64,000 nt of DNA. It comes from Onchocerca volvulus (Eukaryota > Nematoda > Chromadorea > Rhabditida > Onchocercidae). The DNA is taken from assembly GCA_000499405.2 (NCBI GenBank), contig HG738138.1, forward strand, positions 13,827,208-13,891,207. The letters are read 5' to 3'. Numbering within the stretch: the stretch's first letter is position 1; each line of letters starts with the position of its first letter. A model generated the notes under the pieces. That model had not been told where the DNA came from. It saw nothing but the letters and a program-made list of their open reading frames with translations, and ran no database searches. A program made the position numbers and the translations under genes. This document shows, piece by piece, positions 48,241 through 61,300 of the stretch.

Positions 48241-51200
48241 CTACCACTCTGCCTCACCTGAACAACGCTGGAAGCAGTGATCTTTACCACGTATATGCAT
48301 TATCCCATCTTTCAGCGTGAACTTCCACTTACTGCGAGCACGATGTACCTACAAAAATGATCTCAGTACATCTTATATATATATATATATATATATCAAT
48401 GATTTCTCTATAGCAGATGTTTCGTCATTGGGAATGTTTTAAGAAAATTTAAAACATTAAGAATTTAAAGGTAATGAACATTCCCACTAAATATCAAGTC
48501 AAACTATTAGAAAAAAAAGAGAAAAAAAAAAAGTTATAGAAAGGTGAGGCTAACTTTTTCGAATTGACACATAACGAGGTTCTCTGCTTCGAAAAGCCTC
48601 TCTACATCTTCATCGTCACTTTGATCATCACCAGAATTCAGAGGATCTTCTTCGGTAATCTGAATTTATTTTTGATATTTCAGGCAGAAATCAATAGTTT
48701 TTTTCGAATGTAAGTGAGCACCATTGCAGTTATAATTCAATAAAGCTGTGTAATGCATCTAAATAGTTGGAAAGAACAAATTAAATTTCATGTTATTTTG
48801 TTTCAGCTCCACTTAATCAGATGCCGAGCACTTAGAGATTTTTAAGCTGTATTTCTTATTCTGTGAGCTGAAAAGAAAGGTTTGCATATGACCAGATAAC
48901 TATACTATGTTAGTAGTATGAAAAACAATTGTTAATTCGGAGTCACATAATTCATCATTAAATTCTTCTTGACACCAGCAACTGAATTTTTTTCTGACAA
49001 ATAAAAATTGGTTGATAATGATTAGACACCTGGTCTTCGTCTTCAACTGTATTTCCTTCTTCACTTATACGATCAGCAATTGTCCTTAACGGATCATCAT
49101 CATCCTCCTCATCCATTTCTTCTTCTTCAGATGATGAATCACTCACTCGAGTTGCTCCATCTAACTGTAGCAACTTTTTTGAAGGACCTAGAACAAAAAC
49201 AACAGAGATTATTATTGGATTTGAAAATGCGAGGAAAGATTCAAAAAGTTGTTATTTTATTAGAGAGCAATATAGTAAGATGACAACATCCAAACCCAAA
49301 CAATGCAGTTTCGATAATTATTAAATTCTAAAGATCAGCTTTTTATCTGAGCATAGAAAAACTGCTTCTCTGCTTTATTTTCAGGTGTAAACGCAAAATC
49401 TATTGCTTGTATAGATGCGAACGACAGAATACACCAATTATTTCAATTATCATTATGTTTCCAAATTCAACCGTCTCGCCCAGGCCAACATAAAATTCTA
49501 ATAGCAAACGAATCAATAGTGATGAATAAAGAATAACGCAATAGATATGCATAATTAATTGCATTTACCTTTGCATTTGCAATCGGTTTCTCGTTCTGTA
49601 TGCTTACGACTTGTTCGAGATGAACCAGCCCTAGATGTATTAACAGTTAAACTTGTTGCTCCATCAAGCAGCTGTATCGTGTCCTCCAGCTTCACATTAG
49701 ATTGCCCGGATTGAAGTGCCTGTCTGTTTGTCGGCTGATAAACAACAGCATTGTTCAGGGTCACCGGAATTTGCGAACCAGCATTCAAAATCATAACGCT
49801 GCTGCCCGTAGGAATATTAGCTGTCCCACTTCCTGCAAAAAACTAAGCCATTATTAATATATGATAGCATTCTCTCTATATAAATAAAAATGTAAATGTT
49901 TGTTGTGCCTTCTAACACAATGTTTTAAGTTCTGCACTAGTTGATTTGAAATTATGAAACAACGTTACATTCGAATGGGTACGTTTCTTTTAAATATATT
50001 TACTTGTTTTTTTATCTGTTACACCTCTGACAGGGAAAAGTGAGCTGACATTTTTATTCATTTAAACAACTCTACGGCCTCTCTATATAAATAAAAATGT
50101 ACAGCTAGTATACAATAATTCTAACATTATGTTTATCCATAAGATAAACAGCAATTCTAAATTTGACAATTCTGCGAGATTTCAAATTTCTATGATAACA
50201 TAGAGCATGATAAGTTAAGTAAAAAGAAGGCTAAACTTGGAATTTCGCACCGTGCATTAAAAATTGCTGACCGCCTTGTTGAACAATTCGTGCTTGACCT
50301 TGTCCAGCAGGAAATGTAATCATTCCAGGAGCCATTGTGGTTATCTGTGATGTGTTCTGGTTCACTGGTTGTCGCTGAAATTATAAGTCATTGAATTTGA
50401 AATCCAAAATACGCTTCTTTAAATTTCAAACTGCCATCAATCCAATCTTCTAAACAATATATTTGCATTGGAAAACAGCACAATTCCATATTATACCAAG
50501 TCGTATATTTTGTATAATTATACAAGAAATAAAACTAACTTAGCCATCTTTCACAAATACCGGAAATTCTTTCCTTAAATGTCATAACTGCCTTACTGGA
50601 TGATATAGGAAGAAACGAAAGAAAATGAAATAAATGTTCTCAAGCGCTTCTGGAAGTCACAATGTAGACATTCATAATATAAAATAAGCCCTTGACCTGA
50701 TAAGCATCAAACTTTGCCATGTGGTAATTTTACAGTCATATACAAAAATTCATTTTGTAAAAATTATATCTCTCAAAAAAATATATGCCTTCTACTAACT
50801 TTGAAAATTCATTATCATTTGGTATTAATACTGTCAAATTCAGCGAGCGTCGTCATTATAGAACTGCCTTCAAATGAAAAATTACCTGTATTACGACAGT
50901 ATTTGGATCACTGCTGATCGGAATATTGGCGGTGCTAATGTATTGTACTTGAGGTACCGGCCTTTGGACGCTTGATGTACCGCTTGTTTGCATAACCAAT
51001 GCCGGTTGTGCAGCCTGTGATGATGATGATGATGATCGTGCTGACTGTTGAACCAATATGTGCTTCAAAATATGGTGATTAAATGCACGATAGATAAGTT
51101 TCGAAATATGAAATGAAACCTAAAACTCTGCAAAAAAAAGCAAAAAAGATAATACACGCTACCTTCACTTCAAAAAATGATTGATTAACTGAAGATCTAG

Positions 51201-52760
51201 AAATGAAACAATTATGCAGCATCAAAACAAGGAACTTCATGATTTCTACGTTCATTAATAACTTGGAAGAAAATAAGACAAAATTCCTCCTAATCGGTTT
51301 ACCGGAAATTAATAACGATCATACTGCACTTTACATACTGAAATAGTTTAAAAGGAAACAATATGAGACCTTAGTAGTTACAAATCCGAATTTTCACTTT
51401 CTATGGCTTCATTTTTCACGGCTAATTTGCTTATCAAATAAATCTGTTTGATTCCTACAGATCCTATTGTTGCAATATCATTTTTTCAAACATTTTTTGA
51501 TGATGATAGCTTTACTCATTGCCACAGATGGAGGAAACACACGTCAAAGGCCACTAAAATGAAATATAACTTACAACTTTAATTAATTTCTTACCAAATG
51601 GTAAACAATTTTCAGTGATAAACAAAACAAATATGCGGTAGTCTTATTGTTTTTTGTCTTTCTCTTTCCTCCTCTGTCCCTTGAAAATCGAACCACACTT
51701 ATGATACGCAGTATTCAATGGTATTTACCTGTCCATTTTGTGCGATACGGACAGTACTGCCTGGAGGTATAGTTGTACTTGTCATAATGGGTTGCTTCAT
51801 TTGTCGTAGTGGAGGTGGCGGCACATATCGTGGACCATCCCAATCAACACTGTTGCTAGCAATTAACTTCTCTTCCCAGTCCTTGAAAACCATTAAATTA
51901 GATTTACATGACATTAAAGTTCATTCCAATTTATTAACAACTGAAGATTGCATAATTTTAAGAAACTCTGTGAGAAATGAAGATAATAGCAATGACAAGG
52001 AACAGACAACAAGCTACACTATTAAGACTTCTGTCAGTGAAATGTATTAGATTTAAGAAATGATTATTAATGGCAGCAAAGTAACTTTACATGAAGAGTC
52101 CGAATAACACTTACTATGTATTTCTGATTAACAAATATAAAACGACAATTTACCTTTTTAAGCTGCTGTAAAACATCGATATCAACATTTTCATCCAAAA
52201 ATGCTTCCTTAACTTGCCCGATAACATCATTTATCACACCTTTGTATACATCTGCCTGCAAAAACTTTTTCACTTGTTCTGTCCAACCCATGACCTTCGA
52301 GTTATGGAAATCAATAATGCATGTAAATATATCAAAAATATCCAAAGAAGCCAGAAGTTTACATGAAATGTTCCAACCTAAAGAATTAACGTTTATAATG
52401 GTTTTTGGAAAATACCTTATTAAATTGGAAAATAATGGAGACATTTACTTTTACTTTTATGAGAAATAAAAATGATTTATAACGAATAAATATAACACCG
52501 AGGCAAAGATGCTATGTACGTAATATTTCACATAATCTCTCCTTCACATGCAAGCTTTGTAAGCCAGAAAGCTAAGTAGAACGTGATCCAAACGTGCTTA
52601 CACAAAATAAACTAATATAAATGAATCTATATTTTGCAAAAAAAGAATTAGAAAATGCTTAAGTTCAAAACTGAAATTTTTACATTCAAATAAATTTTCC
52701 AACAAATTTAATGGAAAAAGAACTCACAATATTGTGGCCTGCTTGCTGCTGTTGCGACAT
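48241..52760 (-). CDS. GTF2A1: transcription initiation factor IIA large subunit (alpha/beta)
   Basis: Nine exons on the minus strand, in coding order: 52760-52728, 52255-52154, 51881-51729, 51062-50886, 50374-50251, 49832-49569, 49187-49030, 48659-48555 and 48348-48241. Every junction is in phase (407 aa). The N-terminal helical domain reads DVYKGVINDVIGQVKEAFLD and VDIDVLQQLKK, then DWEEKLIASNSVDWDG. The middle is a Gln/Ser/Pro-rich spacer, as usual for this factor. An acidic block follows (SDSSSEEEEMDEEDDDD), then ITEEDPLNSGDDQSDDED and FEAENLVMCQFEKV. The C-terminal beta-barrel part is HRARSKWKFTLKDGIMHIRG ending in SGEAEW, the conserved final residues. TFIIA binds TBP and upstream DNA and stabilises the TBP-TATA complex in the nucleus; the precursor is normally cleaved into alpha and beta. 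A Helitron remnant sits in the intron between 49832 and 50251. Confidence 0.95.
49875..50108 (+). mobile_element. short non-autonomous Helitron-like remnant in a TFIIA intron
   Basis: The sequence starts TCTATATAAATAAAAATGT, closely matching the 5' start of the Helitron at 11031. It continues with the family's GAAACAACGTTACATTCGAA-type segment. A second copy of the start motif occurs at 50082, only 27 bases before CTAG-T at 50105-50109, which fits a CTRR|T Helitron end. There is no coding capacity. The second head motif suggests a nested or tandem insertion that lost its middle. The insertion lies between coding exons and does not disturb them. Confidence 0.6.
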
Positions 52761-53160
52761 TGTTCAAACAATGATAATATGCGAGAAGACTGTTGGTATC
52801 GTATGATGTATGTGGTGCTAGAATTATATGATTCAGAAACCGAAATAAGAAATTGAAGCACTAGATTTTAATGATTATAACGAAATTTATTACATTATAA
52901 GCATATCGTCTGTTATATTGATTAATCGATGGTTAAACTTCTTCAACTAATGGTATTTTCTACTTTTTAATACATACATAACTTGAGTTTAGCTGTCTTA
53001 TGCTGCATTTGCATAGGCATAAACTTTGCAAACTAACATCCGGAGAGTTTAATAAACCACGCTAAACAAACAAAAGACAATCACACCGCACTTCTTATTA
53101 TCTTTCGAAATAATATTTCGAATAGCGGCCTTTCTAAGCGGCCCTCTGTACAAACAATGA
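52761..53160 (-). promoter_or_regulatory. putative TFIIA promoter region
   Basis: This is the sequence immediately upstream of the TFIIA start codon. Around 53100-53160 it becomes clearly richer in G+C than the flanks. It contains a perfect 8-bp inverted repeat TTCGAAAT-AAT-ATTTCGAA (53104-53122) and a repeated GCGGCC (near 53125 and 53139). These are plausible promoter-proximal elements; no specific factor site is claimed. Confidence 0.35.
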
Positions 53161-53740
53161 TCCCAAAGCATTTTTGTTGTTTACTTATTTTTTGTTTTTG
53201 TTTTTTTTTTTTTCTTTTTTTCTGATTTGTAATGGGTAGTGTTATAATAAAATCTCGAAAATCTTCATAAAATGTACAAATTAATCGGATGGTATAATTA
53301 ATGTTGTAATGCTTAAAATTAAAATGAATAAGCACACATGGGACTGTAATGCGATAAATTCCATTTGTATCCTTAATTGAATCAGAGATCAATCAGAAAT
53401 TGTTGAAAATTTTCAAATTTGATTTGAAAAAACTATTTTAACTGAAAATTTTGAAAATTAGTAGCAATGAGAAGATGTAATATTTTGGTATGACTTAATC
53501 AATATGATGATTACTCTAATCCTTGAATGACGTGATATATTAAAAGTTTCATAATCAAATGCACAATGATTACAATTATTTATGTGAGGGAATGGATGAA
53601 AAAAAGGATGGATTATATAATCTATTAATATATTGCAGCCAAAAAAAAAAAAAAAAAAAAGCAAAAACAATTAAGAAACAATGAATAAAACTTTGCAGTA
53701 ATTCCCTCTAGATTGTAAATTCTATTCTATTCAAGTTGTT

Positions 53741-53870
53741 AATTCTGTTTTCACTAGGCTACTAATTATACCACATCTAGAATTCTATTCTTACTAGGCT
53801 GCTAATTATATTCGATCCAAACTGTTAATTCTGTTCTAGCTAGACTGCTGATTTTATCCATCCAGGTTAT
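53741..53870. repeat. degenerate tandem repeat, ~40-46-bp units x3
   Basis: Units near 53741, 53781 and 53827 share AATTCT(G/A)TT(T/C)T, then ACTAG(G/A)CT(A/G)CT(A/G)ATTATA or TTTTAT and a CC/TCCA tail. A partial unit may precede them at 53719. Divergence and indels make it an old array. Confidence 0.55.
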
Positions 53871-54251
53871 TATTTATACGTATGTTTGTATTATAAGCCA
53901 TTTTCTATGTAGTAATTTTATGCTTATAGATCAAAATTCGGTTATCATTGCTTTGTTTAAAACAATTAATAATTCTCTTGATCATTTTGCAGTTCAATTT
54001 AATTAATAAATTTATTGATCATTTTCATTTGTGTAAAGATTTCATTTTTTTTAGCAATAAACTTTTGTTATTGTCATTAAATTGATTAAATTCTCCTAAC
54101 TATTGCCGAAAATAACGAAAAGTAGAAAATAACTTTCGTCTTTTTCTTTATTTTTTTATTTTTATTTTTTGTTACCAAAGTGATATTTTGATTTGTAGAA
54201 AGAGAAAAAAAGAGAAAGGAGAAAGAAATGAAGAGAAAGAAACAGAAGAAG

Positions 54252-54300
54252 AAATCCTGTTTTATATTTCGGAATATACTGGAACCATAAAACAGGATTT
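54252..54300. repeat. perfect 14-bp inverted repeat (hairpin)
   Basis: AAATCCTGTTTTAT (54252-54265) and its exact complement ATAAAACAGGATTT (54287-54300) flank a 21-base spacer. It has the shape of a small stem-loop. It is not next to a recognised gene end. Confidence 0.8.
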
Positions 54301-57153
54301 GAAATCTGGTATATTGTTACATATCATCTTTCTGATGCGATGACCGATAAAATTGTTGAATGATTTATTAAACAAAATGTAAAAGCAAAGGAAAATAGAA
54401 AAAGAATGAAGTGAATTAAAATATGTTACTATTGACTTATTTTTTCGTTTTTTCTTTTTTTATTTTTTTATTTTTTTTTTTTTTGCTGAAACATTAATTG
54501 TACAAATTATGGTAGAATTAAAAGAAAAACATTTTTAAGTTCAAATATTTTCATCTTATTTTTTTTTATATTTTCATCATACGTTTATTACAAATAATTA
54601 CTGTGCCTTTTTTCTTCGCATTTATATATTTGCATTTTCTTTTGTCTTTTACCATTTATAATTTGAATTTTTTAGCAAAGTTTTTTTCTTAATTTCTATC
54701 ATTTGCAGTTGAAAAAGAGAAGCTATCATATGGCACTTATCATATGCTTTAGCTTTTATTATTCATTTGCAATAAAAAGAAAAAAAGAAAAAGAAAAAAT
54801 AATAAACCAAAATAGAATTTGCTTTGTCGCAAACAAAAAATCCTAAAAATTCTTCAATTTTTCTTCATTTTTAAATAAATAAATGAAATCAATCATTTTG
54901 TTCATACCATCTTTCTTTTTTTTTTTTTTATTTGCTACCAATACGAATATTAACAAATTTAGCATTAATTTATTTTGATGAAATTCGTTGAGTAATATTT
55001 AGAATTAAGCACAAAAAATTTTTTTTGAACTTTATAAATCTAGAATAAGAAGAGAAAAAAAGTGTCAAAAATTGTTGTTAAAAAATTCCTTTTTCTTCTT
55101 TCTTTAGTCAGTTTAAATTATATTGAATAATATACCATAAAGATATCAATCAAGTAAAGGAAGAATAAACCAAAAATAAGATCAAAAAGCAAACCGGAAT
55201 TAATGGCACAACAACCGATCGTCTGGACTGACGCGATTGGCAAGTGAAAGGTGAGCGTATTGAGCGTACAAATTTGACGGCTACACCCACCAAATACATC
55301 GATTCATGTCTCCTCGATTTTCCTTACTATCAACAAACTGTTATTTATAGATGACGTACCACATTTTACGTCTTCCCGATCGATGCATTTCATTTCAATC
55401 GGCAATTTCTCTTTCTTTTCTTTCTATATTTATAGAATTACTGACAAGTTTTAAACAACATGAAATTTTAATTCCTCATTTAATTTGGCAAAATTTTGCA
55501 AACAGAGAAAAATTTCAATTCTATTCGCACAAATCAAATTTACAAAATGAATGAAATTTCAACTTTTTTTTCTACTTTAAATGAAAGGAGAATTTTAATT
55601 CTATTAATTTGACAAAACTTAAATTACACATTATATCATCCATGTATTAATTAGGGGAAGTTAACTAATATTCGATTAAAATTAGTTCATAATGCAAATT
55701 TGATAATCTAGAAAAAAAAAAAAAAAAAAGCTATTGCTACATATAAGTAGATAGTAGCTAATTTAACTGTAATTTAAGTAATCTAAATTTGGCTCTGTTT
55801 ACAATGTAACATTGATATATTTCGAGACGATGATAAGTGACAGTGTCAATTATACGGGCGATCATAGTAATAGGATATTTCCCATTTTTGCAATACATTT
55901 AATTTCGTATAGTTGACATTACATCATCGTATTCTGTGCGTGAAATTTTAACGGAAACTGAAAAATCATCAAGAATCAGTGGATAGTAATTTGATAAATT
56001 CATGAAATTTATTGAATTTTATCAGTGTAATTGCGGAAAGCAGAAGCCAAAAGAAGATAATGGGAGCAAATCATTTGTATTCTAAGAATGATGATAGTTT
56101 GGGATAAAAGACGAAAATTTAAATATTAATAACTGGTTAAAAGTTTATAATTGATTTATTTCTTTTATTTCATTTTTTTTTTGTTTTTTACAATTTAACA
56201 CTAAACAATGAGCAGTTTTCCAATGAGAAAAAAGCGAAAACAATGAACTGGTAAGATTTGACAATCAGTCACTTTATATTTCCGTTGTATTTGTCCTTTT
56301 AAGGATTAATAAAAAGAAAAAAAAAAGAAAGAAAATATTTGTTTAATAAATGAATGAAAGTTACGCAAGAAAAATTTGCGTCGTGATTTTCTATTTTTTG
56401 AAAAAATATGTTACTTAATTATTTACTGTGAAAAAATAAGATTGTTTTCTTTATTGGTGTCGTTATGTTTTAATATTTATGTATTTTATATTGTTAATTA
56501 TTTCAGTTTCCAGCTAATGTTCTTTCTCAATTATCATTTTTAATTTTCGGTAATTAATAATATTTCGTTAATCAATCTTTCATTTTTTATATATTTATTG
56601 CTATTACTGCTAATTATTACTATTATTAACCTATCATTATTATCACTATGTCGTGTATTAGTTTCATATAATATAACGATAGTAATAATAAGTAGCAATG
56701 AATACCAATTAAATCCTCTCTTTTTCCTCATCTCATTAATTTATTATCAGTCGCGATAAATTCTCAATCAACAGTTTCACAAACAGAGGAAAAGTTAATA
56801 ATAAACTTGAATGAATTATCATGAAATAATTCAAAAACACATATACTAATACTCTATGCACGCATTGTGTTACAATTTCAATTCTTAGCATTGTATGACG
56901 TTTGTAAAATGATCTTCGTTGGTTGATCACTCATTCTCACTTCAGATGCTGAATTAGAGGGGAAAATGATGGGGGTGGTTGAAGGAAACTGAGTTAAAAG
57001 TGCTAGAGCATATAGGCATAAGGTTGTAATTTGAAGAAGCTGAGATGATGTACCTTTCTTCTATCCTCTTTCTAGTTCAGGTTTCATTTTTAACCTAATT
57101 TCCTCAATCTTCTATTAATACTATTATAAAATTATTTTCAAAATTATTTTTAG

Positions 57154-58324
57154 CTTCAAATAGTTCCATTACTTAATGGTGCCAGAGTGAAACGAAGTAG
57201 CTGTGGAACGTTACACGGTTGTTGGTATGTTTTCTAATCACCTCTAAAGTTTCGTTTTTTTGATAATAGCTCTTTTTTTTTTTTTTTTTCTGGAGAATAA
57301 GTACAATTTTCTTATCGAAATATAACTTATGCATATCATATCCATTTATCATCTTCCTGATTTGCACCAATGTGATTGATAATTCGCTGTCACGTTTGAA
57401 AATATAATTATTATATGTACCAGAATGATTATTAACTTCGTTTAATGTTAATGTTAGACGCTATATCTGCATAGTTACAAATAACCAGCTTGAGAAATGA
57501 TAAACGATATGTAATTTAATTTTAGATACTAATTTCACGAATAATACGTTAAAGTTAGAACTTATTACTCATGGACTTCATTTTTTTTTTTTTTTTTTTT
57601 AGTTTTTCCATTCTATTTAAAATCTTTTCTTTTCTTAAAAAAGGGCAGTGCCAAATGGATGCAGTAAAGACGAATGTACCGCAAATTTGCGATGGTCTGT
57701 AAGTGGTCGTGGTTCGTTTCTTCGTTTACGTTTAGAAGCACTTCTTAACGATTTGCCATCTTACGCAATGTACATTGCATTGGGATTCTCGAATGATCAA
57801 CACATGGTATATAAACTTGGATCGATATTGTTAGGTTAACTACATCTGTTATCATTTTAGTGACAATTCTTATCAGCTGTTCTTAGATTATTAACTCTTT
57901 TTTCCTTAAATTGCTATACAATTTCGAAGGGCAATTTTCTGATCCGAAATATTGATATACATAAAATAAAAACAGAAATTATAAAAAAACACAAGCTAGA
58001 AAGTAATATGAAATTTATTTAATCAGCATTGTAATATTTAGGGTGATGACACGGTGTTGGAATGTCTTTACAATGGCATCGATGAAGGAAGGGCATATTT
58101 GTCCTATAATGATGGTACTTATAATGCTCGGTTATATGAGGTTGGACTAATGATTCTGATGATTTTTGATGCTTCTGACAGTGTTTTGTCTTACAAGACA
58201 AGATTCTAAACCATATGATACTTAAATTATTCATAAGTTTTAATTATTCTAATTAGCGCGAAGACTTAGTTCAACCAGAAAACTGAATAGGTTTCCTCCT
58301 ATTAAATAAAAGCATAAACAACAA

Positions 58325-58397
<73 letters not shown>

Positions 58398-61300
58398 AAA
58401 TGATAATAAAAAAAATAAAAACCAGCAAAAAAACCAGAGCCAAAAACGAAAACCAACAAAAAATCCAGAGCCTTACATTGACTTTACTTACTTATTTACT
58501 AGGTTAATCTATAAATGGCCAAAAATATTATCCAGTATAGATTTCAATTACTATGAACTACAAATAGATCTAATTCATTTCAGGCTACAGCTATTCTCAT
58601 TGTAAATTCCAGTTTCGTCGTAAACGATGGTACTTTCACCTGTCTGCTTGATGTCAATTTCAAACAGCTGAACCTATTGTCTACTGAAGATAAATCAAGG
58701 GTTTGTTTTGCTACTTATCTGATATTATTTAACTTAACTTTCTTATATCTTTACGATCAACATTTAACCTTTCACGATGCTAATTTTCGATATTCTATTT
58801 ATTGCTACAAATCATTTATAAATCCAAATGCTTCCATATAAAATTACTTCAGTTTTAGATACATAATATATTAGTGCATCCTTACTATTTACAATTCGTT
58901 CGTGGATCTATTGATCAGTATTGTAAGTGTTTAAAATTTAACAAAAATCCCTAATTTTTATCAATTTTTTTTTGCTTTTTTTCTAAATAATTAAAAAATT
59001 TAATGATAAACAAATATTAGCATATGTAAAGAAGATGCATTCCTTATCGGATGGATCACTTTATCCATGGACAACAGAAACAGCGATTAATATGCCACGA
59101 AATAAAGATGGAAAATATGAAAATATTGAAAATGCTCAACAAGTTAAATGGTTTTCACGAAGGATTACGTATGCGATGGTAACTTTACACGGTAAATTAA
59201 TTTTACGAAAAAGTTTAATTGCTTTTTTTTCTTTTTTTCTTTTTTCCCTTTCTTTTTTGCAAATTGTTAAAGGAAAAAGAAAAAATAGGCGCGAACATTA
59301 TTGTTTTCCTTTATTTATTTATAGTTACGATAGGATAATAATCTATCATAATAGGCTTCATTTTGATTTGATTATTTCTTAAAATTGTCTCGATCTATTA
59401 GAATTAACTAATCAATTATTACTTATTCTAATGTTGTTCAAAAATATTCAAGCTAGACAGTGAACTTGCTCTGTTTGATACTTCAGAACATCCTAAATTA
59501 TTCCAATAATTGCTTTTTTTTTTCATATTTAAGATACTTAAGTTAGTTTCAATAATTAAATCATGTATTTTTTTTTCAGCTGATAGCAGTTGATATTTTT
59601 AGGTTTAGTTTCTGACTTTTGTCTAGGATTATTATATGTCATAATATTTTATTGAATTCTTAATTCCTTTATCAGTTCTAAGTCCTAGAAGTCTTATGTT
59701 TTTATTATAATCTTTTTCTTCTTCTAATCAAGATCGAAACATGATTTAAAAATTGACATTTTTTTTTTAATGATTCATTTAGAAAGAAAATTAACGGAAT
59801 AAATTAAGCTGAATTTTCAGTACTTTTCATATTCATTTAAACCTGTTAATTAATGTAAAAAAAATTGCCAAAACTTATTTGGAAATTAACAGTTTTCATT
59901 TGTAGCAATTTTAATGATTTGGAGTTGGTGGTTTTTCTTATCAAATGCAATCCTAATATCACGATATTTTAAAACATTTTGGCCAACAGTAGAAATTGAT
60001 CATAGACCTATTTGGTTTCAAGTATATTTTATCTATTTTTTAAATTATTGCTTTAAAAAGAGTAAAATATTTTCTGATAAAGAAATATTCGATCATTTCT
60101 ATTCTTAACTATTCAGCTTCATCGTGGTGGTGCATTGATATCGATAATGTTGCAAACAGTAGCTATTTTCCTCATTATTATCCAATCGAGATTTCAATTA
60201 TATTTGTGGTGTACACGCCAATGTACCATACAGGTTGATCGTTTTATTTATTTATTGTTTTGAATTATATGAAAATTTTGAAAAGTGAAAACTCTATTAT
60301 TAAATTACGAAAAAGAAAAAAAAAATTTTTTTTCAAATCTTTCTGAATATTTTTGGAGATTTTCCATGTAAATTATATTTTTAAGATTAATCAGTCATTT
60401 TATGCTTTACTAAATTTTTTTTTTGAAATGTATAATTTTAAACTATTTCATATTTTTTCAGTTATCCTTAATTTATACAATTAAGAAATAGAATACATTA
60501 GTTTTACAAGAATTTTTTTTTTATAATTTATAAATAGTGTAATATGATCCAGTTGAGAGAATAATTCTTTAGCCAAATTGTAGCATTGCATGAAGCCAAC
60601 ACATACGTGGGCAGGATTAAATGCGTATATTCTTGCTGTAATGCAAACTGTGATAGCGCTAAATCAATTCAAATGGAAATTCATCAAACGATTCTACTTC
60701 AGATGGTTTCATCGTTTCGTAGCAATTGTCGCATTCGTCGCTGCATGTGTGATTTTTTGCATTTATTTCACTTTCCGTTCACTTATATATGTTAGAATAA
60801 ACTTTCATGCTGAATCAGACGTTGCTTTGGAACTGAATCGAAGCATAAATATTTAAATATTTTCGAAATTCGGGAATCTATACAGAATTTTAAGCGACCA
60901 TATGAGATGTCTAAAATTGGTACTAGGATACATTAAAATTTTTGTAATTTTAATTAGCAAATGATATCAAGATCATATTCAATTGAGAAGTTCGCACGAT
61001 AAAGAAATTCAGTAACGTTTTTTTTATTACCAAAATAAAGTTTTCGGGAAAAAGAAATGAACGAAATTACTTATAGCTTCAGGAATACTCTCTGCGACAA
61101 CGCTTAACAAAACGGGACTTATCCAAAATTACGGAAAATGGCCAATTCTTCTTGTTGGCTTATATTTGTGTACATTTTCCGTGGTGTTATTTGGCTTTAG
61201 CTTTTTGGATGCTTATCATGCAAAAAAAATAGCCGAAAAAAATGAAGTCGGACAAAAAGAATGTATTGGTTAGCTTTATTTAATGGGATTTGCATAGGAT

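Larger units (their letters stand above)
53161..57153. other. intergenic region between TFIIA and the b561 gene
   Basis: About 4 kb of AT-rich DNA with homopolymers, a degenerate tandem repeat (53741-53870) and a perfect 14-bp hairpin (54252-54300). The interval 55190-55420 is less AT-rich. It includes an ATG frame at 55351 with a hydrophobic start that could be a signal-peptide exon of the downstream gene, but its donor phase does not fit the exon at 57154. The missing 5' exon of that gene probably lies somewhere in this interval. Confidence 0.5.

Noticed and set aside
51718..52050. 110-codon + strand frame over TFIIA
   Set aside because: It is antisense to the TFIIA exon at 51729-51881, whose minus-strand reading has clear TFIIA motifs.
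52067..52444. 125-codon minus-strand frame
   Set aside because: Only the 52154-52255 part is a TFIIA exon. The rest is intron that happens to stay open.
55351..55554. Possible signal-peptide exon for the b561 gene
   Set aside because: The hydrophobic N-terminus is suggestive, but the only nearby donor (phase 1) does not match the phase needed by the exon at 57154.
58249..58459. Poly-Phe minus-strand frames
   Set aside because: They are the translation of the 70-base poly(A) tract in an intron of the b561 gene.
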